DNA from: Georgenia sp. EYE_87
GTDB lineage: Bacteria; Actinomycetota; Actinomycetes; Actinomycetales; Actinomycetaceae
Reading direction: 5' to 3'
NCBI RefSeq assembly: GCF_023148685.1
Contig: NZ_JAHXNL010000015.1
Span: 1-64,000, forward strand
DNA length: 64,000 nt
Of this stretch, positions 50,621 to 60,189 are shown piece by piece. The notes below the pieces were generated by a model. The model was not told the origin of the DNA. It worked only from the letters and a program-made list of their open reading frames with translations, and ran no database searches. A program made the position numbers and the translations under genes. Within the stretch, counting starts at the first letter, position 1. The number at the start of each line of letters is the position of its first letter.

Positions 50621-53434
50621 CTATCGCAGCACCACCTCGGCGATGCGCGGCGCCTCGGAGCCGGCGGCGAAGACCAGGCGCACGCCGTCGACCGCTCCGC
50701 CGTCGAGCTCGGCCTCGTGGAAGGCGGCACCGGCGGCAAGCTCGCCCACGGTCACCCACTCGCCCCCGCGCGAGACCTGGATCTCGCCGGAGCCGGACCC
50801 GACGACGGCGACCGAGCCCGCCGTGGCCGGCTCGTCGAGGTTCCGGGCGAGGAACGAGCCGTCGACGGGCGCGTCGGCCGCCGCGTAGGAGGTCGCGACG
50901 TCGCCGTCGAAGGCGCGGGCGGCCCCCTCACCGGGCACGCTGGCGAGGTTCGTCTCGAACTCCCCCGACGGAGCGGAGACCACGAACTCGCGGATCTTCA
51001 CCCACTGCCCGCCCGAGTTGTGAGCCGTGGCGAGCAGCCGCACGTACCGCGCCTGGACCGGGGTGTCGAACGTGTGCGCGACGAGCGGGGAGGAGCTGTA
51101 CTCCCCGGCGTCCGTCCACGTCTGCCCGTCCACGGAGTACTGGAGGGTGGCGGAGTAGAACATGTCGCCGGACTGGGTGTCGGAGTCGGCCTGGTGCACG
51201 TTCACCGACCCGACCTCGCGGACCTCGCCGAGGTCGACCTGGACGTAGTCGCCCGCGCGGCCGGCCTCGTTCGACCAGTAGAGGGTGGCCGGGTCGCCGT
51301 CGACCATCTTCGCCACCGTGTTGTCCTGGTAGGTGCCCAGCGAGCTCGACGCGGTGGCCGGGTACCCCTCGGCCGGTCCGGCCGGCTCTGCGCCGAGCCA
51401 CTCGGCGTAGGCGGCCATGGCCCGGTCGGAGAAGTCCTCGAAGACGCCGTCACCGACGCTGGGGACGAGCACGTCGGGGCGCAGCACGCCGTCGCCGCCC
51501 TGGTCGTCGACGGTGGGCTCGGTGGTCCGCGCGATCCAGTCGCGGGCGGCGAAGAGCTCCGCGGTGGCGGTGGCTCCGTCGTCGGCGGCGATCGCCTCGA
51601 GCATCGCGATCTCGTGGCTCAGGGCCGCGGCCCACTGGGCGGCGGCGTCGATCCACGGCTCGGCGTCGGCGGCGAAGCCGGGCTCGGCCATCGCGGGGAG
51701 GGTCTCCGGCAGGGCCCGGATGACCGCGAGGCGCTCCCGTAGCGCGGCGGCACCGGCGGCGTCCCCGGCCTCGTGGGCGGCCCAGAAGGCCTCGACGTCG
51801 GCGCTCAGGGCGGGCGCGTGGACGACGTCGTCGCGGTACGGCCAGCTCTGGTTGAGGTCGGCGAAGGCGACCAGCGCCTCCTGGACGACCGGGTCGTTCC
51901 CGGCCAGCTCGGCGAGGACGGCGGACATGGACGCCTCGGCGTCGTAGGCCGGGCCGTTCCAGGTGTAGTCGGCGTAGTTGCCCAGCGCGGGCAGCGACGC
52001 GTACGGCTGGATCATCGGGTTGGAGGTGATGCCCTCGATGTGCTGGTACAGCCCCGGGTCGCGGCCGGTCAGCGGGTTGAGGAACAACCGGCTGCGGCGG
52101 CCGTCGTTGACCGGGAAGTTGTCCCAGATGTACAGGTGCTCGGTGCGGTAGGACCGCGACGCCCGCTGCACCGACTCCTCGGTGATGGTGTCCGAGAAGA
52201 CGCCCTCGCCGGTCCACTGCACCCGCACGTCCTCATCGAGGCGATCGCCGAAGCGGCCCTTGTACGGGTCCTCGCCGGAGCCGGCGTAGTTGGTCGGCAC
52301 GGTCTGCAGCGGGGCCAGGCCGTTCGGCTCGATGTACTCGGTCTGGATGCGGTTGAGGTAGTCGGTCTGGGCGTCGGCCAGCCAGTACCAGTTGCCCTCG
52401 TTCGGGTACTTGGCGCGGTCGGCGTCGCAGTGCAGCCGCAGCGGGATGTCGTCGAGGGCCACGTAGAAGGAGTCGACGCCGAGGTCGCGCAGCTGCTCAA
52501 ACTTGGCGATCGTCGCGTCGAAGTCCTTCTGCGAGGAGTAGCAGATGTCGTTGCCGGGCGAGAGCGCGAAGGTGAAGTCCACGTGGTTGGCGTTCGCCGC
52601 CTCGATGAGCTCCTGCATCCGCGCCAGGTCCTCGCCGCTGTAGAGCTCGCGCCACTCGTAGCGCAGCAGCAGATCGTCCTTCGGCGTGTAGATGTAGGTG
52701 TTCATCTTGTGCTCGCCGTAGAACTCCATGTGGTCCAGGCGGGCCTGGTGCGACCACGGGATGCCGTAGAACCCCTCGATCGCGCCGCGGATCGACATCA
52801 GCGGCCAGTCACGGATCTCCAGGCCGGGCACCGTCCTCCCGTCGACCACCTGGCGCAGGGTCTGGGTGGCGTAGTACGTGCCGCGGGTGTCGGCACCGTT
52901 GAGGACGACGACGGGGCGGCCCTCGTAGCGCCCGCTCGCCAGGACGTAGCCCTCCTCGGGGAGGTCGGCGGCGTCCTCGACGCCCATGCCGGCGAGGACC
53001 TCCGCGAGCGCCGGGTTGTCCGCCACCGTGCCGAGGTAGACCTCCTTGCCGGCGCCGCGCGCGCCGGTCGTGGTGGTGACCTTGCCGCCGGCCGCCGTGA
53101 TGATCTCCTCGGCCGCCGCGACCGCGGCGGCGTCGGTCCGCTCGCCGACGACGAGCGTCACCCTCCCGGCCAGCGGCACGGGCTCGCCGCCGGTCGTCAG
53201 CTCCTGCGGCGCCGGGAAGATCTGCGGTGCGGCCTCGGCCGCAGGCGCCCCCTCGGCCGGTGCCGCGGCGGCGTGCAGCTCCGCCGCGGCAGGTGCGGCG
53301 ACGGCGAGCGCGGCCGCCAGCGCGGCCGCCCCTCCCACCGTCGTTCTCCAGGTGCGCGCACGGCGCGTTCGCGTGTTCACGGACTGTCCCCCCGTTGGTC
53401 GTCGTGAGAACCACCGCCGCGGCATCGTCGCCAT
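50621..53434 (-). CDS. Secreted GH84 beta-N-acetylglucosaminidase with CBM32 domain
   Basis: The protein has 937 residues from the ATG at 53434 (AGGAACG upstream), with signal region near 30-51. Domains: an N-terminal GH20b/GH84-type alpha/beta domain (about 70-195), the GH84 barrel (about 210-500: RGAIEGFYGIPWSHQARLDH, YIYTPKDD, catalytic Asp pair VALDDIP near 325), a helical linker region, an F5/8-type (CBM32) domain (about 690-820: DGDPATLYWSNE, QVDLGEVREVGSVNVHQ) and a final beta-rich domain. It releases N-acetylglucosamine from extracellular glycans. A GTG start at 53380 (after GGGGG) would give a shorter signal region and is an alternative. Confidence 0.9.
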   Translation of the reverse strand: MATMPRRWFSRRPTGGQSVNTRTRRARTWRTTVGGAAALAAALAVAAPAAAELHAAAAPAEGAPAAEAAPQIFPAPQELTTGGEPVPLAGRVTLVVGERTDAAAVAAAEEIITAAGGKVTTTTGARGAGKEVYLGTVADNPALAEVLAGMGVEDAADLPEEGYVLASGRYEGRPVVVLNGADTRGTYYATQTLRQVVDGRTVPGLEIRDWPLMSIRGAIEGFYGIPWSHQARLDHMEFYGEHKMNTYIYTPKDDLLLRYEWRELYSGEDLARMQELIEAANANHVDFTFALSPGNDICYSSQKDFDATIAKFEQLRDLGVDSFYVALDDIPLRLHCDADRAKYPNEGNWYWLADAQTDYLNRIQTEYIEPNGLAPLQTVPTNYAGSGEDPYKGRFGDRLDEDVRVQWTGEGVFSDTITEESVQRASRSYRTEHLYIWDNFPVNDGRRSRLFLNPLTGRDPGLYQHIEGITSNPMIQPYASLPALGNYADYTWNGPAYDAEASMSAVLAELAGNDPVVQEALVAFADLNQSWPYRDDVVHAPALSADVEAFWAAHEAGDAAGAAALRERLAVIRALPETLPAMAEPGFAADAEPWIDAAAQWAAALSHEIAMLEAIAADDGATATAELFAARDWIARTTEPTVDDQGGDGVLRPDVLVPSVGDGVFEDFSDRAMAAYAEWLGAEPAGPAEGYPATASSSLGTYQDNTVAKMVDGDPATLYWSNEAGRAGDYVQVDLGEVREVGSVNVHQADSDTQSGDMFYSATLQYSVDGQTWTDAGEYSSSPLVAHTFDTPVQARYVRLLATAHNSGGQWVKIREFVVSAPSGEFETNLASVPGEGAARAFDGDVATSYAAADAPVDGSFLARNLDEPATAGSVAVVGSGSGEIQVSRGGEWVTVGELAAGAAFHEAELDGGAVDGVRLVFAAGSEAPRIAEVVLR

Positions 53435-53723
53435 GTTCGTTCCTGTGAGGCGGTGGGCGTTTCAGTGCACATTCAGCCAGAGGGGTGAGTTACCGTCAAG
53501 AGGTGCCGGTATCGCCCGCCGGCCCGGGCTGCGGGTGTGAGTTCCGCCACCGAGCCCCGCGGTGGTGCGGATGCCTGGGGCTCGGACCTCACCGGATGCC
53601 GGGCCCATGAGTTTATGGCCGGATTCCGCCGAAAACTCAGGGTCGAAACCAGGTCCGAGGGCGAGTAGCGTTCCGCTCAGAACCCTACGGCTCTCACTGT
53701 CACGTCTCTGGAAGGACCCTCCT

Positions 53724-53987
53724 GTGACCATCACCGCCCTCGCGCCCGTGTGGGCCGACCCGACCCAGATCACCGACCCGGCGGACGCGGCGGTGCGCAT
53801 GCGCCGCTCCCCGATCGTGGTCACCCGCGTGGGGTCCGGAGAGGCGCGGACGGTCATCGTCGACGACGGCAACGGCCCCCGCCTGCACCTGGAGGCCAGC
53901 ACCGAGGACGGCCTCGACGTCGAGCAGGCCACCGCACTGGTCGAGGCCCTCGCGGCCCAGGTCGAGGTGCTGCGCGCCGCGCGGTAG
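53724..53987 (+). CDS. 87-residue hypothetical protein
   Basis: A GAAGGA site precedes the GTG at 53724. The 87-residue product begins with ALAPVWADPTQITDPADA, has a beta-rich middle (SPIVVTRVGSGEARTVIVDDG) and an amphipathic C-terminal helix (VEQATALVEALAAQVEVLRAAR). No family is recognised. It lies between the divergent GH84 gene and a bidirectional terminator. Confidence 0.55.
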   Translation: MTITALAPVWADPTQITDPADAAVRMRRSPIVVTRVGSGEARTVIVDDGNGPRLHLEASTEDGLDVEQATALVEALAAQVEVLRAAR

Positions 53988-54076
53988 GTCACCGAGAGAC
54001 GCACCCTCGCACCACTGTCGCTGGTCAGACGTCACAAAGTCGTGACTTCTCGCAGTGCGGTGGGGCGTCACACGCA

Positions 54077-54113
54077 AAGAACCCGGCGGCACCTGAGGTG
54101 CTGCCGGGTTCTT
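54077..54113. terminator. Bidirectional hairpin terminator
   Basis: The 17-bp stem 54077-54093/54097-54113 has one G-U pair and a TGA loop, is flanked by A-rich (CAAAG) and T-rich (TTCTTCC) ends, and lies between convergent genes. Confidence 0.75.
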
Positions 54114-54175
54114 CCTGTCCAACGAGAGCCCGGGTGCGCCGTCGCCGACGCCCCGGGCTTCCGGAGGGATCAGGA

Positions 54176-54763
54176 TCAGGCGTTGGCGCCGACCGGGGCG
54201 AAGTCGCCCGCACGCACGGCCTCCATGGCCTTGGTCCAGGACACGAGCTGGTCGAGCATCGGCTCGACCGCGGCGGTGGCCGGCTCGGTGGGCTTGAGCA
54301 CCGAGAAGTTCTCGAAGTCCGTGAACAGGGACAGGAGCGCGGCGTTGCGCACGTGCGCGACCTGCATCTCGGAGAGGATGCCGCGCAGGTGCTCGACGGC
54401 GCGGGCGCCACCGGCGGAGCCGTAGGAGACGAAGCCCGCGGCCTTGTTGTTGACCTCGGCGGCCAGGTAGTCGAGGGCGTTCTTCAGGGCGCCGGTGATG
54501 GAGTGGTTGTACTCGGAGACGATGAAGACGAAGCCGTCGAACTCGGCCATCTTGGCGGACCAGGCCTGACCCTCGGCGGAGGCGGCGGGGCCCCACGACG
54601 GCGGCGTGGCCTCGGCCCAGACCGGCAGGTTGAAGTCGGCGATGTCGACGATCTCGAACTCGGCGTCGTCGCGCTTCTCCGCGATGGACTTGACCCAGCT
54701 GGCGACGTTCAGGCTCTGGCGCCCGGGGCGGATGCTGCCGGTGACGATGGCGATCTTGGTCAT
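54176..54763 (-). CDS. NADPH-dependent FMN reductase-like flavoprotein
   Basis: The 195-residue flavodoxin-like reductase has the FMN phosphate loop VTGSIRPGRQSLNVASWV (7-24) and the conserved SEYNHSITGALKNALDYL segment. It resembles NAD(P)H:FMN or quinone reductases. The start at 54763 follows CAGGAGA by three bases. A 14-base palindrome (54814-54827) lies about 50 bases upstream in the promoter region, suggesting control by a MarR- or TetR-type repressor not encoded next to it. Confidence 0.85.
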   Translation of the reverse strand: MTKIAIVTGSIRPGRQSLNVASWVKSIAEKRDDAEFEIVDIADFNLPVWAEATPPSWGPAASAEGQAWSAKMAEFDGFVFIVSEYNHSITGALKNALDYLAAEVNNKAAGFVSYGSAGGARAVEHLRGILSEMQVAHVRNAALLSLFTDFENFSVLKPTEPATAAVEPMLDQLVSWTKAMEAVRAGDFAPVGANA

Positions 54764-54813
54764 GACTCTCCTGTGGTTCGTGTCGATCCGATTAGGGCTC
54801 GCGCCCTTCACTC

Positions 54814-54827
54814 CATGCAACTGCATG
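54814..54827. promoter_or_regulatory. Palindrome upstream of the FMN reductase gene
   Basis: CATGCAACTGCATG (6+2+6) is a perfect palindrome, 51 bases upstream of the reductase start. A minus-strand TTGAAG lies just upstream of it as a possible -35. The remainder of the interval to 55042 shows no recognisable gene. Confidence 0.5.
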
Positions 54828-55042
54828 AATCTTCAAGGGATTCCGAGGACGGCGGTGGCGTCGGTCACAGGTCCCCCGCCGTCGTCGGCGCGCCGGGGCA
54901 CACCGACGTCAGCCTCGCGCTCGACCTCGAGGCGCCACGCGTCCTCACCGGCGACACAGCCCGGCTCGACCCGGCGTCGTCCGCTTCGGGCGCGGCCAGC
55001 CCGTCTCAGGGACGGCGGCCAGGCGCTCCGCCGCGCAGCGCC

Positions 55043-56035
55043 CTAACGGGAGCGCGGCTTGAGCCGGACCTGCGGCAGCTCGGGGGCGGGGAGGGGTGCG
55101 CCGTCGTAGCCGGTGACGCGGCCGAACCGGGCGACGCCCTCCGGCTCGCCGGCGACCGCGGCCTGCCACTGCGCCCGGGCGGTGAGGACCTCCTCGTGGG
55201 TGCGGGTGACGAAGTTCCACCACATCAGCACCTGCTCGCCGAACGGGACGCCGCCCATGAGCACCGCACGGACCGGGGCCGCCCCCGCCTCGAGGAGGAT
55301 CTCGCCGGCTCCGGGCGCGAGGTAGGCCAGCCAGGCCTCCGGCACCGCGGTGCCGTCGACGGTGAGGTCGCCGCTGTCGAGCAGGATGCCGTGCTCGAAC
55401 GCCGGGTCCACCGGCAGGCGCACGCGCGCGCCCGCGGGGATGTCGATCTGCGCGGCGACCAGCGGCGAGTACGCCCGCGCCGGCGACGTCACACCGCCGA
55501 GGGTGCCCATGAACACCTGCACGCGGGCGCCGTCGACGTCGAACCCCGGCACGTCGGCGACGTGCTCGAAGGCGCGCGCGCCGGCGCGGTCGGCGTCCGG
55601 CAGGGCGGTCCAGAGCTGGACGCCGTGGAGGCGCACCTGCGTGGGGAACCGCGTGAGCGTGCCCTCCTCGGAGTGGCAGATCCCGTTCCCGGCGGTCATG
55701 AGGTTGAGCTGGCCGGGCTGGATGGTCTGCACGGAGCCGAGGGCGTCCTGGTGGAGCACCTGCCCCTCGAAGAGCCACGTGACCGTCTGCAGCCCGGTGT
55801 GCGGGTGCGGGGGCACGTCCATCCCGCCGGAGACGGAGATGTCGTCGGGCCCGTAGTGGTCGGCGAAGCAGAACGCCCCGATCAGCGAGCGCTGCTTGGA
55901 GGGCAGCGTGCGCCGCACGGTCATGGCGCGCGGCCCGCCGAGGGGGACGTCGCGCGGCTCGATCAGCTCGACGGCGGAGGTGCCGGGGCCGGTGACGCAC
56001 ACCTGCTCCTGGGGCCGGGTCTCGAGGTTGGTCAT
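55043..56035 (-). CDS. Pirin-family bicupin protein
   Basis: The 330-residue protein has two cupin domains. The N-terminal metal site includes PPHPHTGLQTVTW and the late ICHSEEG; the C-terminal domain includes LPVDPAFEHGILLDSGDL and a MWWNFVTRTHEE segment. Pirins are non-heme-iron proteins, some of which are quercetinases and some transcription partners. The start at 56035 gives MTNLETRP, and TACGCT upstream may be a -10 of a leaderless mRNA. The 289-base divergent region to the next gene has no recognisable gene. Confidence 0.88.
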   Translation of the reverse strand: MTNLETRPQEQVCVTGPGTSAVELIEPRDVPLGGPRAMTVRRTLPSKQRSLIGAFCFADHYGPDDISVSGGMDVPPHPHTGLQTVTWLFEGQVLHQDALGSVQTIQPGQLNLMTAGNGICHSEEGTLTRFPTQVRLHGVQLWTALPDADRAGARAFEHVADVPGFDVDGARVQVFMGTLGGVTSPARAYSPLVAAQIDIPAGARVRLPVDPAFEHGILLDSGDLTVDGTAVPEAWLAYLAPGAGEILLEAGAAPVRAVLMGGVPFGEQVLMWWNFVTRTHEEVLTARAQWQAAVAGEPEGVARFGRVTGYDGAPLPAPELPQVRLKPRSR

Positions 56036-56324
56036 GGCCCCAGCGTAGATCGGGCCGGTCACCGCGCCGCGGCCAACCGGACAGGCCGCGACCCGTAGCG
56101 GCCGCGTGGCGGCGGACGTATGGTCGCACCGGCGACGCGCTTCCCCAGACCATGACGTCCCGCCCCAGTACCGGTCGCCCACCTACGGCCCTGCCGCAGT
56201 CCGCTGCGGGCGCCCACGGCCCCGCAGCCTGCGACGATGCGAGCCGCCCGCTCCGCCGTCGCCAAGCCTTTATCCCCCATGACCCCGGGTCAGGGGCAGC
56301 GTCCCGCCCGGGCGGAGACAGACG

Positions 56325-57779
56325 ATGAAGACTGCTCCCGCGGCGCTCGGCGCCGCCCTTCTGCTCCTGACCTCCACCGCCGCCGCGGCGTTCGCGAGCA
56401 ACGACGGCGACGACGGCGGCCCCCCGGCCGTCGAGGACGACTTCACCCGCGACATCCTCACCACCGGCCTGTCGGACCCCTTCGAGGTGATCTACGGCCC
56501 GGACGACATGCTCTGGATCACCGAGCGGACCAGCGGGGAGGTCACCCGCGTCGACCCCGAGACGGGCGAGACCTCCCTCGCCCTGACCATCCCCGGCGTG
56601 CTCGCCACGCCCGGCGAGCAGGACGGCCTGCTCGGCATGGTGCTGCACCCGGACCTGCTCGAGAAGAAGAACCGGAACCAGTACGTCTTCCTCTCCTACA
56701 CCTACGACGGCGAGGGCACCCCGCCCGAGAACGAGGCGATCGACCGGCGCCAGCGCATCGCCCGCTACACCTGGGACGCCGAGGACGAGGTCCTCGACCC
56801 CGACTCCGAAGAGGTCCTGATCGACGGCCTCTACGCCAGCGACGACCACAACTCCGGCCGTATGATCCTCGCGCCCGACGGCAAGCTGCTCTACACCATC
56901 GGCGACCGCGGCAACCTCCAGGACCTCAACGCCTGCAAGGTCAACCGGGCCCAGCGCCTGCCCACCCAGGACGAGGTGGACGACGAGAACTGGATCGCCT
57001 ACCAGGGCAAGTCCCTGCGCCTGAACCAGGACGGCACCATCCCGCGCGACAACCCGCGCATCGACGGCGTACGCAGCCACGTCTTCAGCTACGGCCACCG
57101 CAACCCCCAGGGCCTGACCCTCGGGCCGGACGACCAGGTCTACTCCTCCGAGCAGGGCCCCAAGAGCGACGACGAGCTCAACCTCATCGTGGCCGGCGGC
57201 AACTACGGCTGGCCGAACGTGGCCGGCTACCAGGACGACCAGGCCTACATCTTCGGCGACTGGTCCGCCTGGGAGGACTGCACCCCCGAGCAGTACAACG
57301 CCTTCGAGATCCCCGACACCGTCCCGCAGCTGCAGGAGTCGGAGTTCTACTCCCCCGACTTCCAGCCGCCGCTGCGCACCTTCTACACCGTGCCCACCGG
57401 CCACGACTTCAGCGGCGAGGCCTGCGAGCCGTCCGGGTTCTTCTTCATCTGCTACCCCACCGTCGCGCCGTCGAGCCTGGAGTTCTACGACGACGACGCC
57501 ATCCCCGGCTGGGAGAACTCCTTCCTTATGCCGACCCTGAAGCACGGCACGCTCTATAGGCTTCCCGTCTTCGACGACGACGGCGTGCGCATCGACGGCC
57601 CGCTCCCCTTGTTCGAGACCGTGAACCGCTACCGCGACACCGCGGTCTCCCCCGACGGCCGCACCATCTTCGTGGCCACCGACAGCGGCGGCCTGGCCCG
57701 CGGCACCAACGGCGACGCCACCACCGAGCTCCAGAACCCCGGCGCCATCCTCACCTTCACCTACACCGGCACCGACTGA
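56325..57779 (+). CDS. Secreted PQQ-type (glucose/sorbosone dehydrogenase-like) beta-propeller oxidoreductase
   Basis: The 484-residue protein has a Sec signal (1-22). Beta-propeller blades follow with the family signatures: FEVIYGPDDMLWITERTSGEVTRVD, DGLLGMVLHPDLL, the active-site His in SDDHNSGRM (near 175), and SYGHRNPQGLTLGPDDQVYSSEQGPKSDDELN. It matches soluble PQQ-dependent sugar dehydrogenase relatives and probably oxidises sugars outside the cell. No PQQ biosynthesis genes are in the window. Acidic Ca-binding-like loops are frequent. A strong terminator follows. Confidence 0.85.
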   Translation: MKTAPAALGAALLLLTSTAAAAFASNDGDDGGPPAVEDDFTRDILTTGLSDPFEVIYGPDDMLWITERTSGEVTRVDPETGETSLALTIPGVLATPGEQDGLLGMVLHPDLLEKKNRNQYVFLSYTYDGEGTPPENEAIDRRQRIARYTWDAEDEVLDPDSEEVLIDGLYASDDHNSGRMILAPDGKLLYTIGDRGNLQDLNACKVNRAQRLPTQDEVDDENWIAYQGKSLRLNQDGTIPRDNPRIDGVRSHVFSYGHRNPQGLTLGPDDQVYSSEQGPKSDDELNLIVAGGNYGWPNVAGYQDDQAYIFGDWSAWEDCTPEQYNAFEIPDTVPQLQESEFYSPDFQPPLRTFYTVPTGHDFSGEACEPSGFFFICYPTVAPSSLEFYDDDAIPGWENSFLMPTLKHGTLYRLPVFDDDGVRIDGPLPLFETVNRYRDTAVSPDGRTIFVATDSGGLARGTNGDATTELQNPGAILTFTYTGTD

Positions 57780-57825
57780 GCGGTTCCCTAACCGAAGCGC
57801 CGGAACGCCCCGGCGCCACCCAGAG

Positions 57826-57860
57826 ACGGCAGGCCGCACCCGAGGGGTGCGGCCTGCCGT
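57826..57860. terminator. Perfect 16-bp bidirectional terminator hairpin
   Basis: Arms 57826-57841 and 57845-57860 pair perfectly around a GAG loop between convergent genes; no long T-run follows. Confidence 0.75.
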
Positions 57861-57901
57861 GCTTCACGCGCCGCCCGGTCTGTGGCGCCTGCGGCGCGAG
57901 G

Positions 57902-58843
57902 CTACGGGAGCTGGGGCTTGGCCCTCTTGGCGGCGAGGAGCTGGAGGAGCACCTCGTCGCGCTGGCGGAGGGTCTCGTCCCAGTCGTGCCCGGCGAGCTC
58001 CTCCGCGACGCCCTCGGCCATCACGGGGATGTAGTCGTCGGTCTCGGGGTACTCGCCCAGGGTGCGGGCCCACTCGCGCTGGGCCGGGCCGATGTGCTCG
58101 AGCACGTGGGTGATGCCGCCGTCGCCGCCGGAGGCGTGCAGGTTGAGGAACGGGCCGAGCAGGGCCCAGCGCAGCCCGGGTCCGTAGGAGATGGCGGTGT
58201 CGATGTCCGTCACGCTCGCCACCCCGGTCTGGACCAGGTGGAACGCCTCGCGCCACAGCGCCACCTGGAGCCGGTTGGCGACGTGCCCAGCCATCTCCTT
58301 GTTGATGCGGATCGGCTTCTTGCCGATCTCGGCGTAGAAGGCGAGCGCCTTGTCGACGCTCTCCGCGGAGGTCTGCCGACCGCCGAGGACCTCGACGAGC
58401 GGGATCAGGTGCGGCGGGTTGAACGGGTGCCCGAGGACCATGCGCTCGGGGTGCGTCATCCCCTTCTGGACGTCGGAGATCAGCAGGCCCGAGGAAGACG
58501 TCGCGATGAGCGCTCCCGGGGCGAGCGTCGACTCGATCTCGGCGAGCATGGCCCGCTTGATCTCGAGTCGCTCCGGCCCGTTCTCCTGGACGAACTCGGC
58601 GTCGCGCACGGCGTCGGCGATGGAGGCGGTGAACCGGAGGTTCTCCTTCGACGCGCCGTCCTCGAGCCCGAGAGTCTCCAGCGCGGGCCAGAACTGCTGG
58701 ACCCAGGTGCGCAGGCGGTCCTCGGCGCCCTCGGCGGGGTCCGCGGCGACCACTGTGAACCCGCGGGAGAGGTAGTACGCGGCCCAGCTGGCGCCGATGA
58801 CGCCGGTGCCGACGACGGCGATGGTGCGGGAGGTGTTGCTCAT
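57902..58843 (-). CDS. 3-hydroxyacyl-CoA dehydrogenase family, L-carnitine-dehydrogenase-like
   Basis: The 313-residue protein has the Rossmann motif VVGTGVIGASW (10-20) and ENGPERLEIKRAML, ATSSSGLLIS and GHPFNPPHLIPLVEVLGG, which are typical of carnitine dehydrogenase and related short 3-hydroxyacyl-CoA dehydrogenases. It oxidises a 3-hydroxy substrate with NAD+. It is the last gene of an SDR-MFS-dehydrogenase set, with 47 bases between its start and the MFS stop. Carnitine specificity is not provable here; choline- or betaine-pathway companions are absent. Confidence 0.8.
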   Translation of the reverse strand: MSNTSRTIAVVGTGVIGASWAAYYLSRGFTVVAADPAEGAEDRLRTWVQQFWPALETLGLEDGASKENLRFTASIADAVRDAEFVQENGPERLEIKRAMLAEIESTLAPGALIATSSSGLLISDVQKGMTHPERMVLGHPFNPPHLIPLVEVLGGRQTSAESVDKALAFYAEIGKKPIRINKEMAGHVANRLQVALWREAFHLVQTGVASVTDIDTAISYGPGLRWALLGPFLNLHASGGDGGITHVLEHIGPAQREWARTLGEYPETDDYIPVMAEGVAEELAGHDWDETLRQRDEVLLQLLAAKRAKPQLP

Positions 58844-58890
58844 GACTCTCACTTCTCTCTGAGTACTGATGCCGGCCGAGCGCGGTCGCG

Positions 58891-60189
58891 CTAGCGGGCC
58901 GTGGCGCTCGTGGTGGTGACGTCCTCGAAGGTGCGGTCGCGGCTCAGGAGCGCGGCTCCGAGGACCATGACCGCGGCGGTGGCGGCGAAGACCAGCAGCG
59001 GGACGGTCCAGCCGCCGGTGAGGTTCGACAGCAGTCCGCCGAGGAACGGGCCGACGGTGCCGAACGCGTAGCCGATGCCCAGGCTGAACCCGGTGACCGC
59101 GGCGGAGCCCTCGGGGGTGCGGGTGCGGCGGTTGAACATGACCATCGCGAAGGGGAACGCCCCGCCGGAGATGCCGGCGACGAAGGCCCACACGGCCCCG
59201 GCGCCCGGGGCGGCGATGATGCCGAGGTAGCCGACGGCCGAGGCGATCGGGAACACCGCGCCGAGCAGGAGGGGGTTCTTCAGCCTGGAGGCGATGATCG
59301 GGGTGATCAGGGCCATCGGCAGCGTGAGGAACGTGTAGATCGAGTACATCCCCGCGGCCTCGCCCTCACTGAGACCCTGCGCCTGGAAGATCGTGGGCAG
59401 CCAGGCGAGCATGGCGTAGGTGTTCAGGGCCGCCATGCCGTAGAAGATGGCGCCGCCCAGCGAGACCGGGTTGGTGAACAGCTTGCGGGCGCCGAACTTC
59501 TGCGCCGGCGCGGCCGCCGTCGTGCCGGCCTTGTCCGCCTGGCCCGAGCGCACGGCCGCGAGGGTCCACGGCAGCGCGGCGAGGATCATCAGCCCGGCGT
59601 AGGAGGCGACCGAGGTGCGCCAGCCCACGGCGTCGGCCATGGGCACGGCCAGCATCGCGGGGATGGTGGCGCCTGCCTGGGTCATCAGCGTCAGCACGGA
59701 CATGGCGGTGGCCTGCCGGTCCGCGAAGTACCGCTTGACCAGGGGCGGGCCCACCACGTTGCCCATGCCCATCCCGAACAGCGCGACCAGGCCGAAGAGC
59801 AGGAAGCCGACCGGGGAGTCCCCGAGGACGCGCAGGATGGTCCCGGCGGCGCCGAGCCCCAGGGCGACGACGGCGATCCGGGCCGGACCGTACCTCCGGA
59901 TGAACGCCGGGGCGATGAACCCGGCGAGGCCGAAGGCGATGGTGGGGAGCATGCCCAGGATCGTGGTGCCGACGGCGCCGAGGGCGACGTCCTCGCCGAT
60001 GCGGCCCAGCAGCGGGGAGATGCCGGTGACCGCGTGGCGCAGGGAGAGCGCCAGGAGGATCAGGCCGACGAAGTAGAAGATGCGACCGCGCCAGGGCTGC
60101 CTGGCCGGGGCGGCCGGGGCCGCGTCCACGCCGGGCAGACCGTCCGGCGCGCCGGTGGTCCCGAGGGTGCGGGTGTCGGCGGCGGTCAT
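58891..60189 (-). CDS. MFS transporter, CynX/NimT-like
   Basis: The 432-residue protein has a 35-residue polar N-terminus and twelve hydrophobic segments. FYFVGLILLALSLRHAVTGISPLLGRI and the long GAGTILRVLGDS..GMGMGNVVGPPLVKRYF stretch place it with the 12-helix carriers of cyanate/nitroimidazole type, distinct from the one at 40241. The substrate probably belongs to the same pathway as the flanking dehydrogenases. Its ATG overlaps the SDR stop by four bases (ATGA). Confidence 0.85.
   Translation of the reverse strand: MTAADTRTLGTTGAPDGLPGVDAAPAAPARQPWRGRIFYFVGLILLALSLRHAVTGISPLLGRIGEDVALGAVGTTILGMLPTIAFGLAGFIAPAFIRRYGPARIAVVALGLGAAGTILRVLGDSPVGFLLFGLVALFGMGMGNVVGPPLVKRYFADRQATAMSVLTLMTQAGATIPAMLAVPMADAVGWRTSVASYAGLMILAALPWTLAAVRSGQADKAGTTAAAPAQKFGARKLFTNPVSLGGAIFYGMAALNTYAMLAWLPTIFQAQGLSEGEAAGMYSIYTFLTLPMALITPIIASRLKNPLLLGAVFPIASAVGYLGIIAAPGAGAVWAFVAGISGGAFPFAMVMFNRRTRTPEGSAAVTGFSLGIGYAFGTVGPFLGGLLSNLTGGWTVPLLVFAATAAVMVLGAALLSRDRTFEDVTTTSATAR

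Noticed and set aside
54001-54060. Weak inverted repeat (GTCAC/GTGAC region) before the 54077 hairpin
   Set aside because: Only five paired bases in each arm; too short to call separately from the strong terminator that follows.
54945-57839. A 964-residue minus-strand open frame
   Set aside because: It is the shadow of pirin and the sugar dehydrogenase on the opposite strands, with Arg/Ala/Pro-rich composition and no domain.
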